From Psychrobacillus sp040274765 (GTDB taxonomy: Bacteria; Bacillota; Bacilli; Bacillales_A; Planococcaceae): 62,648 nucleotides of DNA. The stretch lies in the NCBI GenBank assembly GCA_040274765.1, contig JBEMAY010000011.1:1-62648 (forward strand), written 5' to 3'. The notes under the pieces are model-generated. The model did no database searches, was not told where the DNA came from, and saw nothing but the letters and a program-made list of their open reading frames with translations. Below are positions 40,503 through 49,335 of the stretch, in pieces. Numbering within the stretch: position 1 is the first letter of the stretch; each line of letters begins with the position of its first letter. The position numbers and the translations under genes were made by a program.

Positions 40503-42737
40503 TTAATAATTATTGTATCTTCCCTTATTAGCTATTTCATGGGCTAGTTTAATAGTAGAAACAGACATTTCTGCATAAGTAACTTCCTGCTGAGGTTTAA
40601 ATTGATTTTTTTCAGTGGCAAATAATCCATACTTATTTGCTAAGGCGACATATCCAATGTAGTCTGATTTAATTTTATTAGTGTCTTCAAAATTCACTTT
40701 ATATATGTCATAATGCTTCGCCGCATGCTCTAATCCCAATACACGGATGTACCATGTAGCAAGCTCTTCTCTTGTTACCGGTGAGTCTATATCAAACTTT
40801 TTACCCTCAGCTTTAATAATTTCTGCACCTACGGCATGCTCAACTACTTGGAACAATGGATGTTTAGGGTCTATATTATCAAACGTTTGCTCTACCGTTT
40901 CGTTGCCGTAATAGTATCTACCTTCATAAAAATAAGTTAAGGAATTCATAAGTATTTTAAGAGCCTCACCCTTTGAAATGGCCGCATCTCCGTTAAATGC
41001 TTTAGCATCCTTCACGTCTAAAATCTTCGTACTTATTAAATAATTAAGCTCTTCTTCTGCAGTTGGATGAGAAACGACCACAGAGCTTTGCTCTCCATAC
41101 AGACTACTCCATTTACCGGTTGTCGCATCAAGTGTACTGTACAGGGTGTCATTGTATACTGGCACATATAGTAAATCATAGTGTTTATTATCTTTCTTTT
41201 GCATTTGCTTTGTATAGTTAAGCTTCACTTTTAATGAATTACTTAAGAGTGTCTTAGCTTCTTTTTCCGAAATGATATTCTTTACAGATGGCCACTCATC
41301 CACCTTTTGTTCCATTACATATAAGCTACTTAGTGTACCGTCTGCAGCAATCCCTACATTAATGCCGTCCCCACTCACTAGAATCCCATTTACTACACGA
41401 GGGAAGGTAAAGTTATATACCCCTATACTTTCCTCATAGTAAGGTTCATCAACCGGCATACTAAAGTTGTGTAAGTAAGAAGGAATCCATTCCTTAATAA
41501 AGCTTGTCGCTTTCGCTAGGGCATCTTTTTGTGAGATAGGCTTTGCAACTTTCGATTTTTCACCAAGCTCATCCATTAAATAACCAATCATATTATGATA
41601 TTGAATTACTTCCCCAGTAGCCTTGTTAATCTCTATACTAGCACCGCTACCTCCGTTTTTGTGGTTGTACATATACTGGATACTGTAAACCGTTTGACCA
41701 TTGTAATTTTCAATCTCGTCAATAGATTGAATGCTCAGCTTAAGCTTGTCAGATTTATTCACCAGCAGCTTTTCTGCAGCTTTTTTTGCTTGCTCCATAG
41801 TAATTCCTTTTTGCTTTGCAGGCAGTGGCTTATCAACAATCTTTTTAACCTTTGCCTTGGATGGAAATTGATCTGTATATCCGTTTGCTGTTAACCACTT
41901 CCCTGAAGCTGCATTGATTCCAATAAAATTACCGGTTGGTTGGTAAATCAGCTTCACCGTCCGCTCACCGGATTGAAAGTCTACATTTACTTGATATTGA
42001 AGCTCTACACCTATATTTTCTTTTAACTTATTTAATATGTCTTTTTCCGATTTGATATTCTTTACTTCGTCAAAAGTGTTTTTGGTCTGCGAAGATGGAT
42101 ACTTATAGAAGCTAGTGATTTGACCGTTACCGAGAATATTCACGTCTACACGGTTATCAGAAATAGAAATATCATTTTTGGTTTTCGTGAATGAAAAAGA
42201 GTAGTTAATTGGCTCTGTTAAGATACGGGTTGGATAGTAATAATAAGGATTATCGCTTTCGAGTTTGTAGGAATCCTCCTTTAACAACCCTTTCACGAAG
42301 TCTTCAGCCAATTTTCTTGCCTCATCCTTAGAAACCTTTGCAGGAAATAAGGAATCTGAACCGACTGGTGGAGAATATGAAAAATGCTCAATTTCTAGAT
42401 TATCTCCAACAAATCCAACGCTTCCATAAGCACGTTGCCCCTCAATTGTCTGGGTGAAGCTAAGACTATATCGGGAAGTCTCATCTCCCGGTAAATAATA
42501 GTTACCGCTACTCATTTGAAAGTCACTGTTTTTTAACGTTTCGAATTGCTTTGGAAAATACGAGCGAAACTTTTTAATTAAGTCATCCTTTGTATATACA
42601 ACCTGTGAAGAAGCTAACTGTACTACTGGTTTACTTGATTGATTCATGGCATTTGGAGCAGCACTTGCGGTAGTAGAAAATAACCCAACTGTTAATGCTG
42701 ACGAAGTCAAAATAATTCCAAGCTTATTTAATTTCAC
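40503..42737 (-). CDS. Secreted YcdB/YcdC-domain protein with SLH domains
   Basis: A 744-residue exported cell-surface protein. The start is GTG 42737 after GGGGGACTATCTAG. The signal peptide (MKLNKLGIILTSSALTVGLF) ends near the ASA-A site at about residue 27. Two YcdB/YcdC (PepSY-like) repeats follow, with recurrent SKDEARKLAEDFVKG and SQKDALAKATSFIKE motifs that each begin a helix. The last 190 residues hold S-layer-homology repeats (AISKGEALKILMNSL, SPVTREELATWYIRVL, VTYAEMSVSTIKLA) that anchor proteins to pyruvylated wall polymers. A paralogue of the same layout lies at 57933-60149. Function unknown. Confidence 0.85.
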   Translation of the reverse strand: MKLNKLGIILTSSALTVGLFSTTASAAPNAMNQSSKPVVQLASSQVVYTKDDLIKKFRSYFPKQFETLKNSDFQMSSGNYYLPGDETSRYSLSFTQTIEGQRAYGSVGFVGDNLEIEHFSYSPPVGSDSLFPAKVSKDEARKLAEDFVKGLLKEDSYKLESDNPYYYYPTRILTEPINYSFSFTKTKNDISISDNRVDVNILGNGQITSFYKYPSSQTKNTFDEVKNIKSEKDILNKLKENIGVELQYQVNVDFQSGERTVKLIYQPTGNFIGINAASGKWLTANGYTDQFPSKAKVKKIVDKPLPAKQKGITMEQAKKAAEKLLVNKSDKLKLSIQSIDEIENYNGQTVYSIQYMYNHKNGGSGASIEINKATGEVIQYHNMIGYLMDELGEKSKVAKPISQKDALAKATSFIKEWIPSYLHNFSMPVDEPYYEESIGVYNFTFPRVVNGILVSGDGINVGIAADGTLSSLYVMEQKVDEWPSVKNIISEKEAKTLLSNSLKVKLNYTKQMQKKDNKHYDLLYVPVYNDTLYSTLDATTGKWSSLYGEQSSVVVSHPTAEEELNYLISTKILDVKDAKAFNGDAAISKGEALKILMNSLTYFYEGRYYYGNETVEQTFDNIDPKHPLFQVVEHAVGAEIIKAEGKKFDIDSPVTREELATWYIRVLGLEHAAKHYDIYKVNFEDTNKIKSDYIGYVALANKYGLFATEKNQFKPQQEVTYAEMSVSTIKLAHEIANKGRYNNY

Positions 42738-43076
42738 CTAGATAGTCCCCCATTTGTTCTCTCATATTTTGATCTATATTTTTTTATATGCTTGTCTATT
42801 AACTTATCTATGGAATAGGTTGCTTGAACATAATCTGTTTCCTAACTCTCCTCCCTTTTAAACACAAACTTATTTATATATATGCTCCATAACATTAGAA
42901 TATTCCAATCAAAATAAGTTTTTTTAGATGGTAAAGAGATTCAGGGCTTCGGCTAGAGGAATTGGTGTAAGTTGGAGTGTGATTGTCGTTATTTTTGACT
43001 GGCTGGCAGTAAACTAGCGGAAGGTTAGAGGAAGCTATTTGTATTGTCGTCATCCTTATATGTCATGTTCCTACAA
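42738..43076. other. Intergenic region without recognisable features
   Basis: About 340 bp upstream of the SLH gene. No gene, repeat or strong hairpin was found; it presumably contains the SLH gene promoter. Confidence 0.5.
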
Positions 43077-43112
43077 ATAAAAAGAGGCCACGATTTTCAT
43101 CGCGGCCATTTC
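43077..43112 (-). terminator. Terminator of the SDR gene at 43121
   Basis: Minus strand: TGGCCGCGAT/ATCGTGGCCT hairpin followed by Ts. Confidence 0.85.
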
Positions 43113-43120
43113 CTATATTT

Positions 43121-43837
43121 TTATGGATTAGTTGACCACAATCCTGCAGATTTAAGCAGAATTCTTGGGTTCATCTTAAGTTGAGCTACCATGAAGTCAG
43201 CGATGTCTTCTGGTTGCATTACTTTTTCCGGATTTCCGTCTGTCAGGTTTAATTCGATTGCCATGTCCGTAGCAATAGTACTTGGTGTTAAAGTAACCAC
43301 ACGGATATTTTGCTTTCTTACTTCTAGCATTAGAGATTCACTAAGTGCGATTACCGCAGCTTTGGATGCACTATAGGCACTTGTAACTGGAGCTCCCTTT
43401 TGACCTGCAGTTGAAGAGATATTAATAATGTCCCCTGCATTTTTCTCAATCATGTCTGGTAATACTGCTCTAGTTACATAGTACACGCCCATCACATTTA
43501 CTTGAATGATCTTAGCCCAGTCCTCTGGATCTACTTCAAGGAATTTACCGAATTTAGAAATACCTGCATTGTTCACCAAGATATCGATTGGACCAAGCTC
43601 TCCACGGATTTTTTCAACTGCTGTGTTCACTGATTCCATATTGGATACATCAGCAGCAGCTATGGAAACTTTAACACCATATGTTTGTAGCTCACTTGCA
43701 ACTGCCTCTAAGTTTTCGATTGTTCTCCCTAAAAGTCCTAGGTTAATCCCTTCTTTAGCAAAGGCTATAGCTGTTGCGCGACCAATGCCTCGGCCTGCAC
43801 CAGTGATTAATGCTGTTTTCCCTGTAATTGCTTGCAT
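43121..43837 (-). CDS. SDR oxidoreductase (3-ketoacyl-ACP reductase-like)
   Basis: A 238-residue classical SDR. The cofactor motif is LITGAGRGIGRAT, followed by LGLLGRT (the Arg favours NADPH), VNNAGIS, the catalytic Ser in INISSTAG, and YSASKAAV. The C-terminal substrate loop has a TPSTIATDMAIEL segment. It resembles FabG-like reductases annotated as 3-oxoacyl-ACP reductase, but it is not in a fatty-acid operon. The neighbouring membrane-protein gene lies 68 bp upstream on the same strand and may be co-transcribed. Confidence 0.85.
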   Translation of the reverse strand: MQAITGKTALITGAGRGIGRATAIAFAKEGINLGLLGRTIENLEAVASELQTYGVKVSIAAADVSNMESVNTAVEKIRGELGPIDILVNNAGISKFGKFLEVDPEDWAKIIQVNVMGVYYVTRAVLPDMIEKNAGDIINISSTAGQKGAPVTSAYSASKAAVIALSESLMLEVRKQNIRVVTLTPSTIATDMAIELNLTDGNPEKVMQPEDIADFMVAQLKMNPRILLKSAGLWSTNP

Positions 43838-43905
43838 GCAAATCTCTCCTTATGTATAAGTTTTTCTCACACATTTAGAGTACCCTCATTTGAAGAAAAA
43901 ATATA

Positions 43906-44439
43906 TTATTTTGCTTTAGAAGACATTTGCTTAGCAGGAGGTTTTATTTCTTTGACTCGGTCAATTACAGCAAACACAGATCCCATCATTAACTGGACGA
44001 ATCCAAAGGTCCTTAAATCTTCATTTGGGTGTCCCAAAAAGGTGGTGATCATCATCACCAGTCCAAAAGTAATCATGTATATACAAATCGCATTCGGTTT
44101 TACGTTTAACGTTAATTGTTCCATTTTGGTTAGCATAAGGAGAAGACCGAAGATGCCAAGCGCAAATCCATAGTATACTAGAGCAATTTCCTCTACGTAA
44201 AAACTGCTTATCAACACGATGAGTCCTAATACACATAAAACCATTCCATGCAGTTTGGGGCTAATAGCCTTTTTTACTCGTTTTGTTTTTCTTGAACCAA
44301 GAACCAGTCCACCTAGCGATAATAAACCTAGCCCATAAATCTTCAGAAACGAATTACCTGTGGCACCTAGCGTGTCAATGGTTAAAGACATGAAAAGAGC
44401 ACCAAATAACATAGATAATAATCCTAGTAAAAGTGCCAT
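43906..44439 (-). CDS. Integral membrane protein (177 aa)
   Basis: Not recognised as a named family. It has about five to six hydrophobic segments separated by short polar loops, a basic loop (GSRKTKRVKKAISPK) after the second, and a Lys-rich C-terminus. The ribosome-binding site is AGGAGGTAAC before ATG 44439. It sits 68 bp upstream of the SDR gene in the same direction. A transport or signalling role cannot be inferred. Confidence 0.7.
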   Translation of the reverse strand: MALLLGLLSMLFGALFMSLTIDTLGATGNSFLKIYGLGLLSLGGLVLGSRKTKRVKKAISPKLHGMVLCVLGLIVLISSFYVEEIALVYYGFALGIFGLLLMLTKMEQLTLNVKPNAICIYMITFGLVMMITTFLGHPNEDLRTFGFVQLMMGSVFAVIDRVKEIKPPAKQMSSKAK

Positions 44440-44551
44440 GTTACCTCCTGATTTCGTTTTCCTAATTATCCCATATAACCAATATAAATGGTATCTATTT
44501 TAAATTTAATTTTCCTGCTCCACCTGATACCTATTTAACATTATTCCCATC

Positions 44552-44668
44552 TCATTCTCTGAACAATTTGGATCGTCTTGTAGCTAATAGATATAGACTA
44601 TAGAACATCACGATGAGCTGTAAGAAAGTAACGTCTACTGCAATTTCTTTCTTAACTAGGCGCTCCAT
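44552..44668 (-). CDS. Possible 38-aa single-span membrane peptide
   Basis: Starts at ATG 44668, seven nt after GAGGGAG, and reads MERLVKKEIAVDVTFLQLIV then MFYSLYLLATRRSKLFRE. It has a charged N-terminus, one hydrophobic helix and a basic tail. No family recognised. The stretch 44440-44847 contains nothing else. The good ribosome-binding site is the main support. Confidence 0.45.
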   Translation of the reverse strand: MERLVKKEIAVDVTFLQLIVMFYSLYLLATRRSKLFRE

Positions 44669-44847
44669 TTTGGTTCTCCCTCTTTTATAACTGTTAGACG
44701 CTAATTTATATAAAAACGTTCAATGCAAATAAAAATATTAAAATGGAAAATAACTACAACTTACGTACTGAATTCTTCTATTTCTCTTTCATGTCCTTTT
44801 ACTTGTATGTTAAGATAGTGACCGATTGAAAGAAAGAGGTCAGTAAA

Positions 44848-45669
44848 ATGAAAAAATGGATTATGTATATGTTGTCCTTAGCTGTACTATTAGGGGCATG
44901 CAGCATAGATCAGCTAGTGGTGGAAGAAGAAACTCTAATCACTGAGCAGGAAGCTGAGGAAGCTCCACAGAAAGAATTATCCGAAGTTAAGTCAAATACT
45001 CATGACGTATCTAAGTTTGAAGAATTTCCATTAGTAAGCGTGATCGATGGGGATACGATTAAAATAAAGTACAATGGTGCAAATGAAAACGTACGTTTTT
45101 TATTGATAGACACTCCCGAAACTAACCATCCGGAGCTAGGAGTACAGCCTTTTGGACTGGAAGCAAAGGATTTTACAAAACAATTACTAAAGGGACATGA
45201 GACCGTCTTTTTAGAGTTTGATGTCTCCTACAGAGATAAATATAATCGACTTCTTGCCTACATTTATACACCTGATGGAAAGAGCGTACAAGAAGAATTG
45301 TTAAAAGCAGGGCTTGCTCGCGTAGCATATATTTACGCACCTAACACTAGACATGTAGACTGGTTTGAATCAGTTCAGAAAAAAGCTCAACAGCAAGCGA
45401 TTGGGATATGGTCTGTCGAGAATTATGTAACAAACAGGGGCTATGACAAAGATGCTATGGAAGAAGGAAAAGAAATTAAAAAAACTCCAACAGAAGAGAA
45501 AACGAAAAGTGACAATACTGATTGTACAATAAAAGGCAACATCAATTCGAAAGGTGATAAAATTTACCATCTACCTGGTCAGCAATATTATGAAATGACA
45601 GTTGCCGAAGAAATGTTTTGTAGCAAGGATGAAGCTGAAGCAGCAGGATTCCGAGCAACCAAAAGGTAA
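44848..45669 (+). CDS. Thermonuclease-like lipoprotein
   Basis: A 273-residue secreted lipoprotein. Lipobox LLGAC at the end of the signal peptide gives a membrane-anchored Cys. The staphylococcal nuclease domain (about residues 58-195) includes SVIDGDTIKI, FLLIDTPETNHP, FGLEAKDF, RDKYNRLLAYIY and GLARVAYIYAP, covering the Ca-binding Asp and catalytic Arg and Glu residues. A linker of charged residues precedes a short C-terminal Cys-containing module (CTIKGNINSKGDKIYH...MFCSKDEAEAAGFRATKR) also found at the end of YhcR-like and other nuclease lipoproteins. Degrades extracellular DNA or RNA. Confidence 0.88.
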   Translation: MKKWIMYMLSLAVLLGACSIDQLVVEEETLITEQEAEEAPQKELSEVKSNTHDVSKFEEFPLVSVIDGDTIKIKYNGANENVRFLLIDTPETNHPELGVQPFGLEAKDFTKQLLKGHETVFLEFDVSYRDKYNRLLAYIYTPDGKSVQEELLKAGLARVAYIYAPNTRHVDWFESVQKKAQQQAIGIWSVENYVTNRGYDKDAMEEGKEIKKTPTEEKTKSDNTDCTIKGNINSKGDKIYHLPGQQYYEMTVAEEMFCSKDEAEAAGFRATKR

Positions 45670-45699
45670 ACATATTATTGAAGCACTTTATAATTACGT

Positions 45700-45730
45700 C
45701 AGCCTCGTCACTTTGTGACGGGGCTTTCTT
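45700..45730 (+). terminator. Terminator of the nuclease gene
   Basis: AGCCTCGTCAC/GTGACGGGGCT hairpin followed by TTTCTTC. Confidence 0.85.
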
Positions 45731-45793
45731 CTATATAAAAGTATTATCTATCTCTATATCAGGTTTAACAATAAACATTTTCCCACATAAAAA

Positions 45794-45829
45794 TAAGGAG
45801 TTGCCACCACGGCAACTTCCTTTTTTGCT
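45794..45829 (+). terminator. Second strong terminator between the nuclease and nhaC genes
   Basis: AGTTGCC/GGCAACT stem with flanking AAGG/CCTT and six Ts. No gene lies between it and the first terminator, so it looks like a backup terminator or the relic of a lost gene. Confidence 0.75.
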
Positions 45830-46041
45830 TATTTTAGTATGGATTGATGTATGAATAATAGATTGGTGTTTTTGAATTAATTGCTCCAACAGAAAAAATT
45901 ATACAATATTTCGCAAAAAAATGTTAATAATACCTGTAAACTGGGTATTTAATTATCAATATATATTTTTTTCTGAATAGTATAACTAAATATTAATATC
46001 TTTAATACTAGCTCTAAAATATTATTAAAAGGAGAGATTGA

Positions 46042-47457
46042 ATGGAAAAAACAATAAAAAAGCCCTCTTTGCCGTACTCGCTATTTGTCCTAATGCTATT
46101 GGTTGTCATTATCTCTATTGGATTAATACTATTTAAGGCCCCTATTCAAATTATGCTATTCACTGCAATCATAGTTCTCATCCCCTTTGTTTTGCGTCTT
46201 GGTTATTCTTACGAGGAAATTGAGAAAGCAATGTTCGCCTCCATGCTTAAAGCGCTTAAACCCTCTCTTATATTAATGGGGGTAGGAATATTAATAGGCA
46301 CGTGGATTGCATCTGGCACAGTTCCTACTTTGATCTATTATGGCATTCAGTCTATTTCTCCCCAATTTTTCTTAGTAACTACCCTTTTGTTTTGTTCTGT
46401 AGTTTCAATGGCTACTGGCTCTTCATGGGCAACCTTAGGAACTGCAGGGATTGCTATGATTGGAGTAGGTCAAAGCTTAGATGTTTCTCTAGCGATGACA
46501 GCCGGAGCAATAGTAAGTGGAGCATACTTTGGGGACAAGCTATCTCCCTTATCCGATACAACAAATCTTGCTGCTGCCGTAGTTGGAATTGATGTATTTA
46601 AACATGTAAAGCATATGCTTTGGACAACGGTTCCGGCCTACCTATTAACCGCAATAATATTTACCTTTATTGGTTTAAATACTGAGGTATCAGCTGTTAA
46701 TTCCGCTGAAGTTAGTAGCTTAACTAGATATTTATCCACGAATTTTAATTTAGGAATAGTCTCCATCCTTCCAGCCCTCTTTCTCTTTGTACTACTCATT
46801 ACAAAACAGCCAGCTATTATATCTGTTTTTTTAGGAGGAGTTGCAGGTGCTCTTATCGCTATTTTTTATCAAGGTATAGGTATTACAGATATATTGGGAG
46901 TCGCTTATAATGGTTTTTTTGTAGAGTCGGGTATTGAAGCGATTGATTCCTTGCTTCAGCGAGGAGGATTAGTAAGTATGCTTCCTATGGTTGCCATCTT
47001 TATATTTGCCCTTGGCTTAGGAGGCTTATTGAATGTTTCGGGTTTGCTCGTAACAATCATTGATTCTATCATCCGGCTGATCAAAAGTAGAGGTCTATTA
47101 GTTTTTGTAACTATGATTATGTCCTACTTTACACTTGGTCTCGGAGGAAGCTTTTCGTTTGCTGGAGTCATGACAGGAACATTCATGAAACCACTATTTG
47201 ATAAGTTTAACTTGCGTCCTGAAAACCTTTCAAGAGCTATGGAAGATACTGCAACACAGGGGTGTGCATTGCTGCCTTGGACAGCAAGTGGCGTCTTCAC
47301 TGCCACTACACTGGGGGTACCGACATTAACCTACCTACCATTTTGTTTCTTAGCCATGCTCACTCCACTTTTTACTTTTCTTTATGGACTCACTGGATTT
47401 TCCATGACAGAAGAAAAAAAACGGTCCACTCATACAAAAGAAGTACCGACAACCTAA
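46042..47457 (+). CDS. nhaC: Na+/H+ antiporter, NhaC family
   Basis: A 471-residue membrane antiporter with about 11-12 hydrophobic helices. The NhaC features SMATGSSWATLGTAGIAMIG, GAYFGDKLSPLSDTTNLAAAV (an Asp-rich ion-site segment), and DTATQGCALLPWTASGVFTA are present. The family exchanges Na+, and in some members malate with lactate, for protons and helps in sodium or pH homeostasis. Start ATG follows AAAGGAGAGATTGA. It stands alone between terminators; which ion or metabolite it carries is not evident. Confidence 0.9.
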   Translation: MEKTIKKPSLPYSLFVLMLLVVIISIGLILFKAPIQIMLFTAIIVLIPFVLRLGYSYEEIEKAMFASMLKALKPSLILMGVGILIGTWIASGTVPTLIYYGIQSISPQFFLVTTLLFCSVVSMATGSSWATLGTAGIAMIGVGQSLDVSLAMTAGAIVSGAYFGDKLSPLSDTTNLAAAVVGIDVFKHVKHMLWTTVPAYLLTAIIFTFIGLNTEVSAVNSAEVSSLTRYLSTNFNLGIVSILPALFLFVLLITKQPAIISVFLGGVAGALIAIFYQGIGITDILGVAYNGFFVESGIEAIDSLLQRGGLVSMLPMVAIFIFALGLGGLLNVSGLLVTIIDSIIRLIKSRGLLVFVTMIMSYFTLGLGGSFSFAGVMTGTFMKPLFDKFNLRPENLSRAMEDTATQGCALLPWTASGVFTATTLGVPTLTYLPFCFLAMLTPLFTFLYGLTGFSMTEEKKRSTHTKEVPTT

Positions 47458-47480
47458 CAAATGCATTGTTATGTAACACT

Positions 47481-47520
47481 AAAAAAATCGATTCTTCTTT
47501 TTTGAAGAATCGATTTTTTG
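47481..47520 (+). terminator. Terminator of nhaC
   Basis: AAAAAATCGATTCTTC/GAAGAATCGATTTTTT 16-bp stem, bidirectional. Confidence 0.92.
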
Positions 47521-47695
47521 CTTTTTTCCATTTGCCTGTCGGGGCAGGGATAGGTGCTTACGCTTTTCTTGGTGTCTAGCTTCAGCACCTTGCCCCTCGG
47601 GGTCAAATGGAGAAAAGCTCCGGTGGCTGAGGAACTGCCTCCTCGCTTTTTTCCATTTGCCTGTCGGGACAGGGATAGGTGCTTACGCTTTTCTT
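47521..47695. repeat. Bacillus dispersed repeat, duplicated
   Basis: Positions 47521-47570 and 47646-47695 are 50-bp direct copies differing at one base (GGGGCAGG/GGGACAGG). Between them is the familiar GTGTCTAGCTTCAGC ... CCCCTCGGGGTC segment of a dispersed Bacillaceae repeat. CTTTTTTCCATTTG at the copy start is the near inverse of CAAATGGAGAAAAG inside, so the unit is palindromic. Period 125 bp. Confidence 0.85.
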
Positions 47696-48233
47696 AGGAC
47701 CTAATGGTTTTTAGGGCTGTGGACCATTGAATTACTTGGTCTAGCATTTGGTTTACTGAGTCTGTTTGAACAGCAGCTGGTTTGAAGTCTGTACCGTTTT
47801 CAAAGTCGGTAAATAATGATAGAGCTGGATGTACACGAACGTCTGCTACTAACAGCTCTCCTAAAATTCCTCGTAAGTGTTCAGTTGCACGCGCTCCCCC
47901 TACTGATCCGTAAGATACGATTCCCGCTGCTTTGTTGTTCCATTCTACGCGTAGATAGTCTAGGGCATTTTTTAATGCACCGGTAATAGAATGGTTGTAT
48001 TCTTGGACAATAAATACGAATCCATCACAATCTGCAACTCTTGCAGACCATTCTGCGGCGCCTGAAGCATCTCCACCTGCTTCTCCTAATAATGGAAGCT
48101 TGAATTCAGCAATATCTATAATTTCATATTGAGCATCTCCACGCTTATCTGCTATCTCTTTTACCCAGTTACCTACTTGTGGGCTCAATCGACCTTCACG
48201 AGTAGATCCTAAAATAATACCTATTTTCAACAT
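47694..48233 (-). CDS. NADPH-dependent FMN reductase family flavoprotein
   Basis: A 179-residue flavodoxin-like oxidoreductase. The FMN-phosphate loop is IILGSTREGRLSPQVG; VFIVQEYNHSITGALKNALDYL and IVSYGSVGGARATEHLRGIL follow, as in YieF/azoreductase-like proteins. It reduces quinones, azo compounds or free FMN. The start is ATG 48233 after AGGAGGAGAA. The stop codon TAA overlaps the last two bases of the flanking 50-bp repeat copy, so the final residues may be altered relative to homologues. Confidence 0.88.
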   Translation of the reverse strand: MLKIGIILGSTREGRLSPQVGNWVKEIADKRGDAQYEIIDIAEFKLPLLGEAGGDASGAAEWSARVADCDGFVFIVQEYNHSITGALKNALDYLRVEWNNKAAGIVSYGSVGGARATEHLRGILGELLVADVRVHPALSLFTDFENGTDFKPAAVQTDSVNQMLDQVIQWSTALKTIRS

Positions 48234-48378
48234 TTCTTCTCCTCCTACTTTACTCTTATTTATATTGCACAAACATTTTAACTACTAAGCTGGTTCTTCC
48301 ATTTAAAACTCTAGAATTACAATACCTCAGTTCAACATATCTCTAATTCGAGGTAATAATATCATATTAAAACATAAA

Positions 48379-49335
48379 ATGCCAATAATTAGATTCTTAA
48401 TTTTCGGATTTTTGTATTTTATTAATTATCTAAGTGTTAAAATGTTTATAACTAAATTTTCTAATCATAAAGGGCTGTCTAAAATGGTGAACTATTCTGT
48501 CGTAGAAAAAATCTTGTTCCCTTCTATTCATTTGGATGAAAAAAAGCTAAAAGATCGGTTGGAAGGTAAAACAGTTCTTATTACTGGGGCTAGCTCTGGA
48601 ATTGGTAGAGAGCTTGCCCTTGTTTTGAAGAATATGAACCTACACCTTGTATTGGTAGCAAGACGTGAAAAAGAGCTGTTGCTCATAAAAGAAGAAATAG
48701 AATTATACATAGCTAAGGTAAGTATTATTTCAGCAGATATGAGAGAAGAAAAAGATATGGAGAAAATACTATCCTTTTTGCATCAGCTCCCTAATGGACT
48801 AGACATTATTGTGAGCAATGCAGGATTGTCCATTAATCGATCGATAGACAAATCGCTAAACCGGTATCATGATTTCACTAGAACAATGGCCATTAATTAC
48901 TTTGCTCCCGTTCAACTGCTATTGTCCACTATACCCTTATTAGAAAGGAATAATGGTCATATTATTAATGTGTCTACAGTTAATGCCCTACTACTTCCTA
49001 TACCTTTTTGGGCAGCCTATCAAGCTTCAAAATCTGCCTTTGATACATGGTTCCGCTCCGTGGCTCCCGAGTTAAATGGTAAGGGTATTTTAACTACATC
49101 GGTATACCTACCACTAGTTAGGACTCCTATGATTGAACCTACCATTGCTTATCGAAATACACCCGCTATGAATCCTGTACATGTTGCTAAAATTATAGCA
49201 AAATCCACGTATACAAAAAGGAAGATATTTAAGCCTTGGTGGCTAATCTTTGGTCAAATGGTTTCATTGGTTGGTCGAAGAGGCTGGGAATATGCCTTGC
49301 CTAAAATTTTGCAGAAAAGGGGGCTTAACAAATGA
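48379..49335 (+). CDS. SDR oxidoreductase paired with an acyl-AMP ligase
   Basis: Up to 318 residues. The SDR core runs from LITGASSGIGRELA through VSNAGLSIN and INVSTVNA to YQASKSAF, followed by a long C-terminal region (HVAKIIAKSTYTKRKIFKPWW). The start is uncertain. The first ATG has no ribosome-binding site, and ATG at 48484 has a weak AAAGG, so the hydrophobic N-terminal 35 residues may be absent. The stop overlaps the next gene's start by four bases (ATGA), so they act together. Such long SDRs are often linked to fatty-acyl metabolism; substrate unknown. Confidence 0.8.
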   Translation: MPIIRFLIFGFLYFINYLSVKMFITKFSNHKGLSKMVNYSVVEKILFPSIHLDEKKLKDRLEGKTVLITGASSGIGRELALVLKNMNLHLVLVARREKELLLIKEEIELYIAKVSIISADMREEKDMEKILSFLHQLPNGLDIIVSNAGLSINRSIDKSLNRYHDFTRTMAINYFAPVQLLLSTIPLLERNNGHIINVSTVNALLLPIPFWAAYQASKSAFDTWFRSVAPELNGKGILTTSVYLPLVRTPMIEPTIAYRNTPAMNPVHVAKIIAKSTYTKRKIFKPWWLIFGQMVSLVGRRGWEYALPKILQKRGLNK

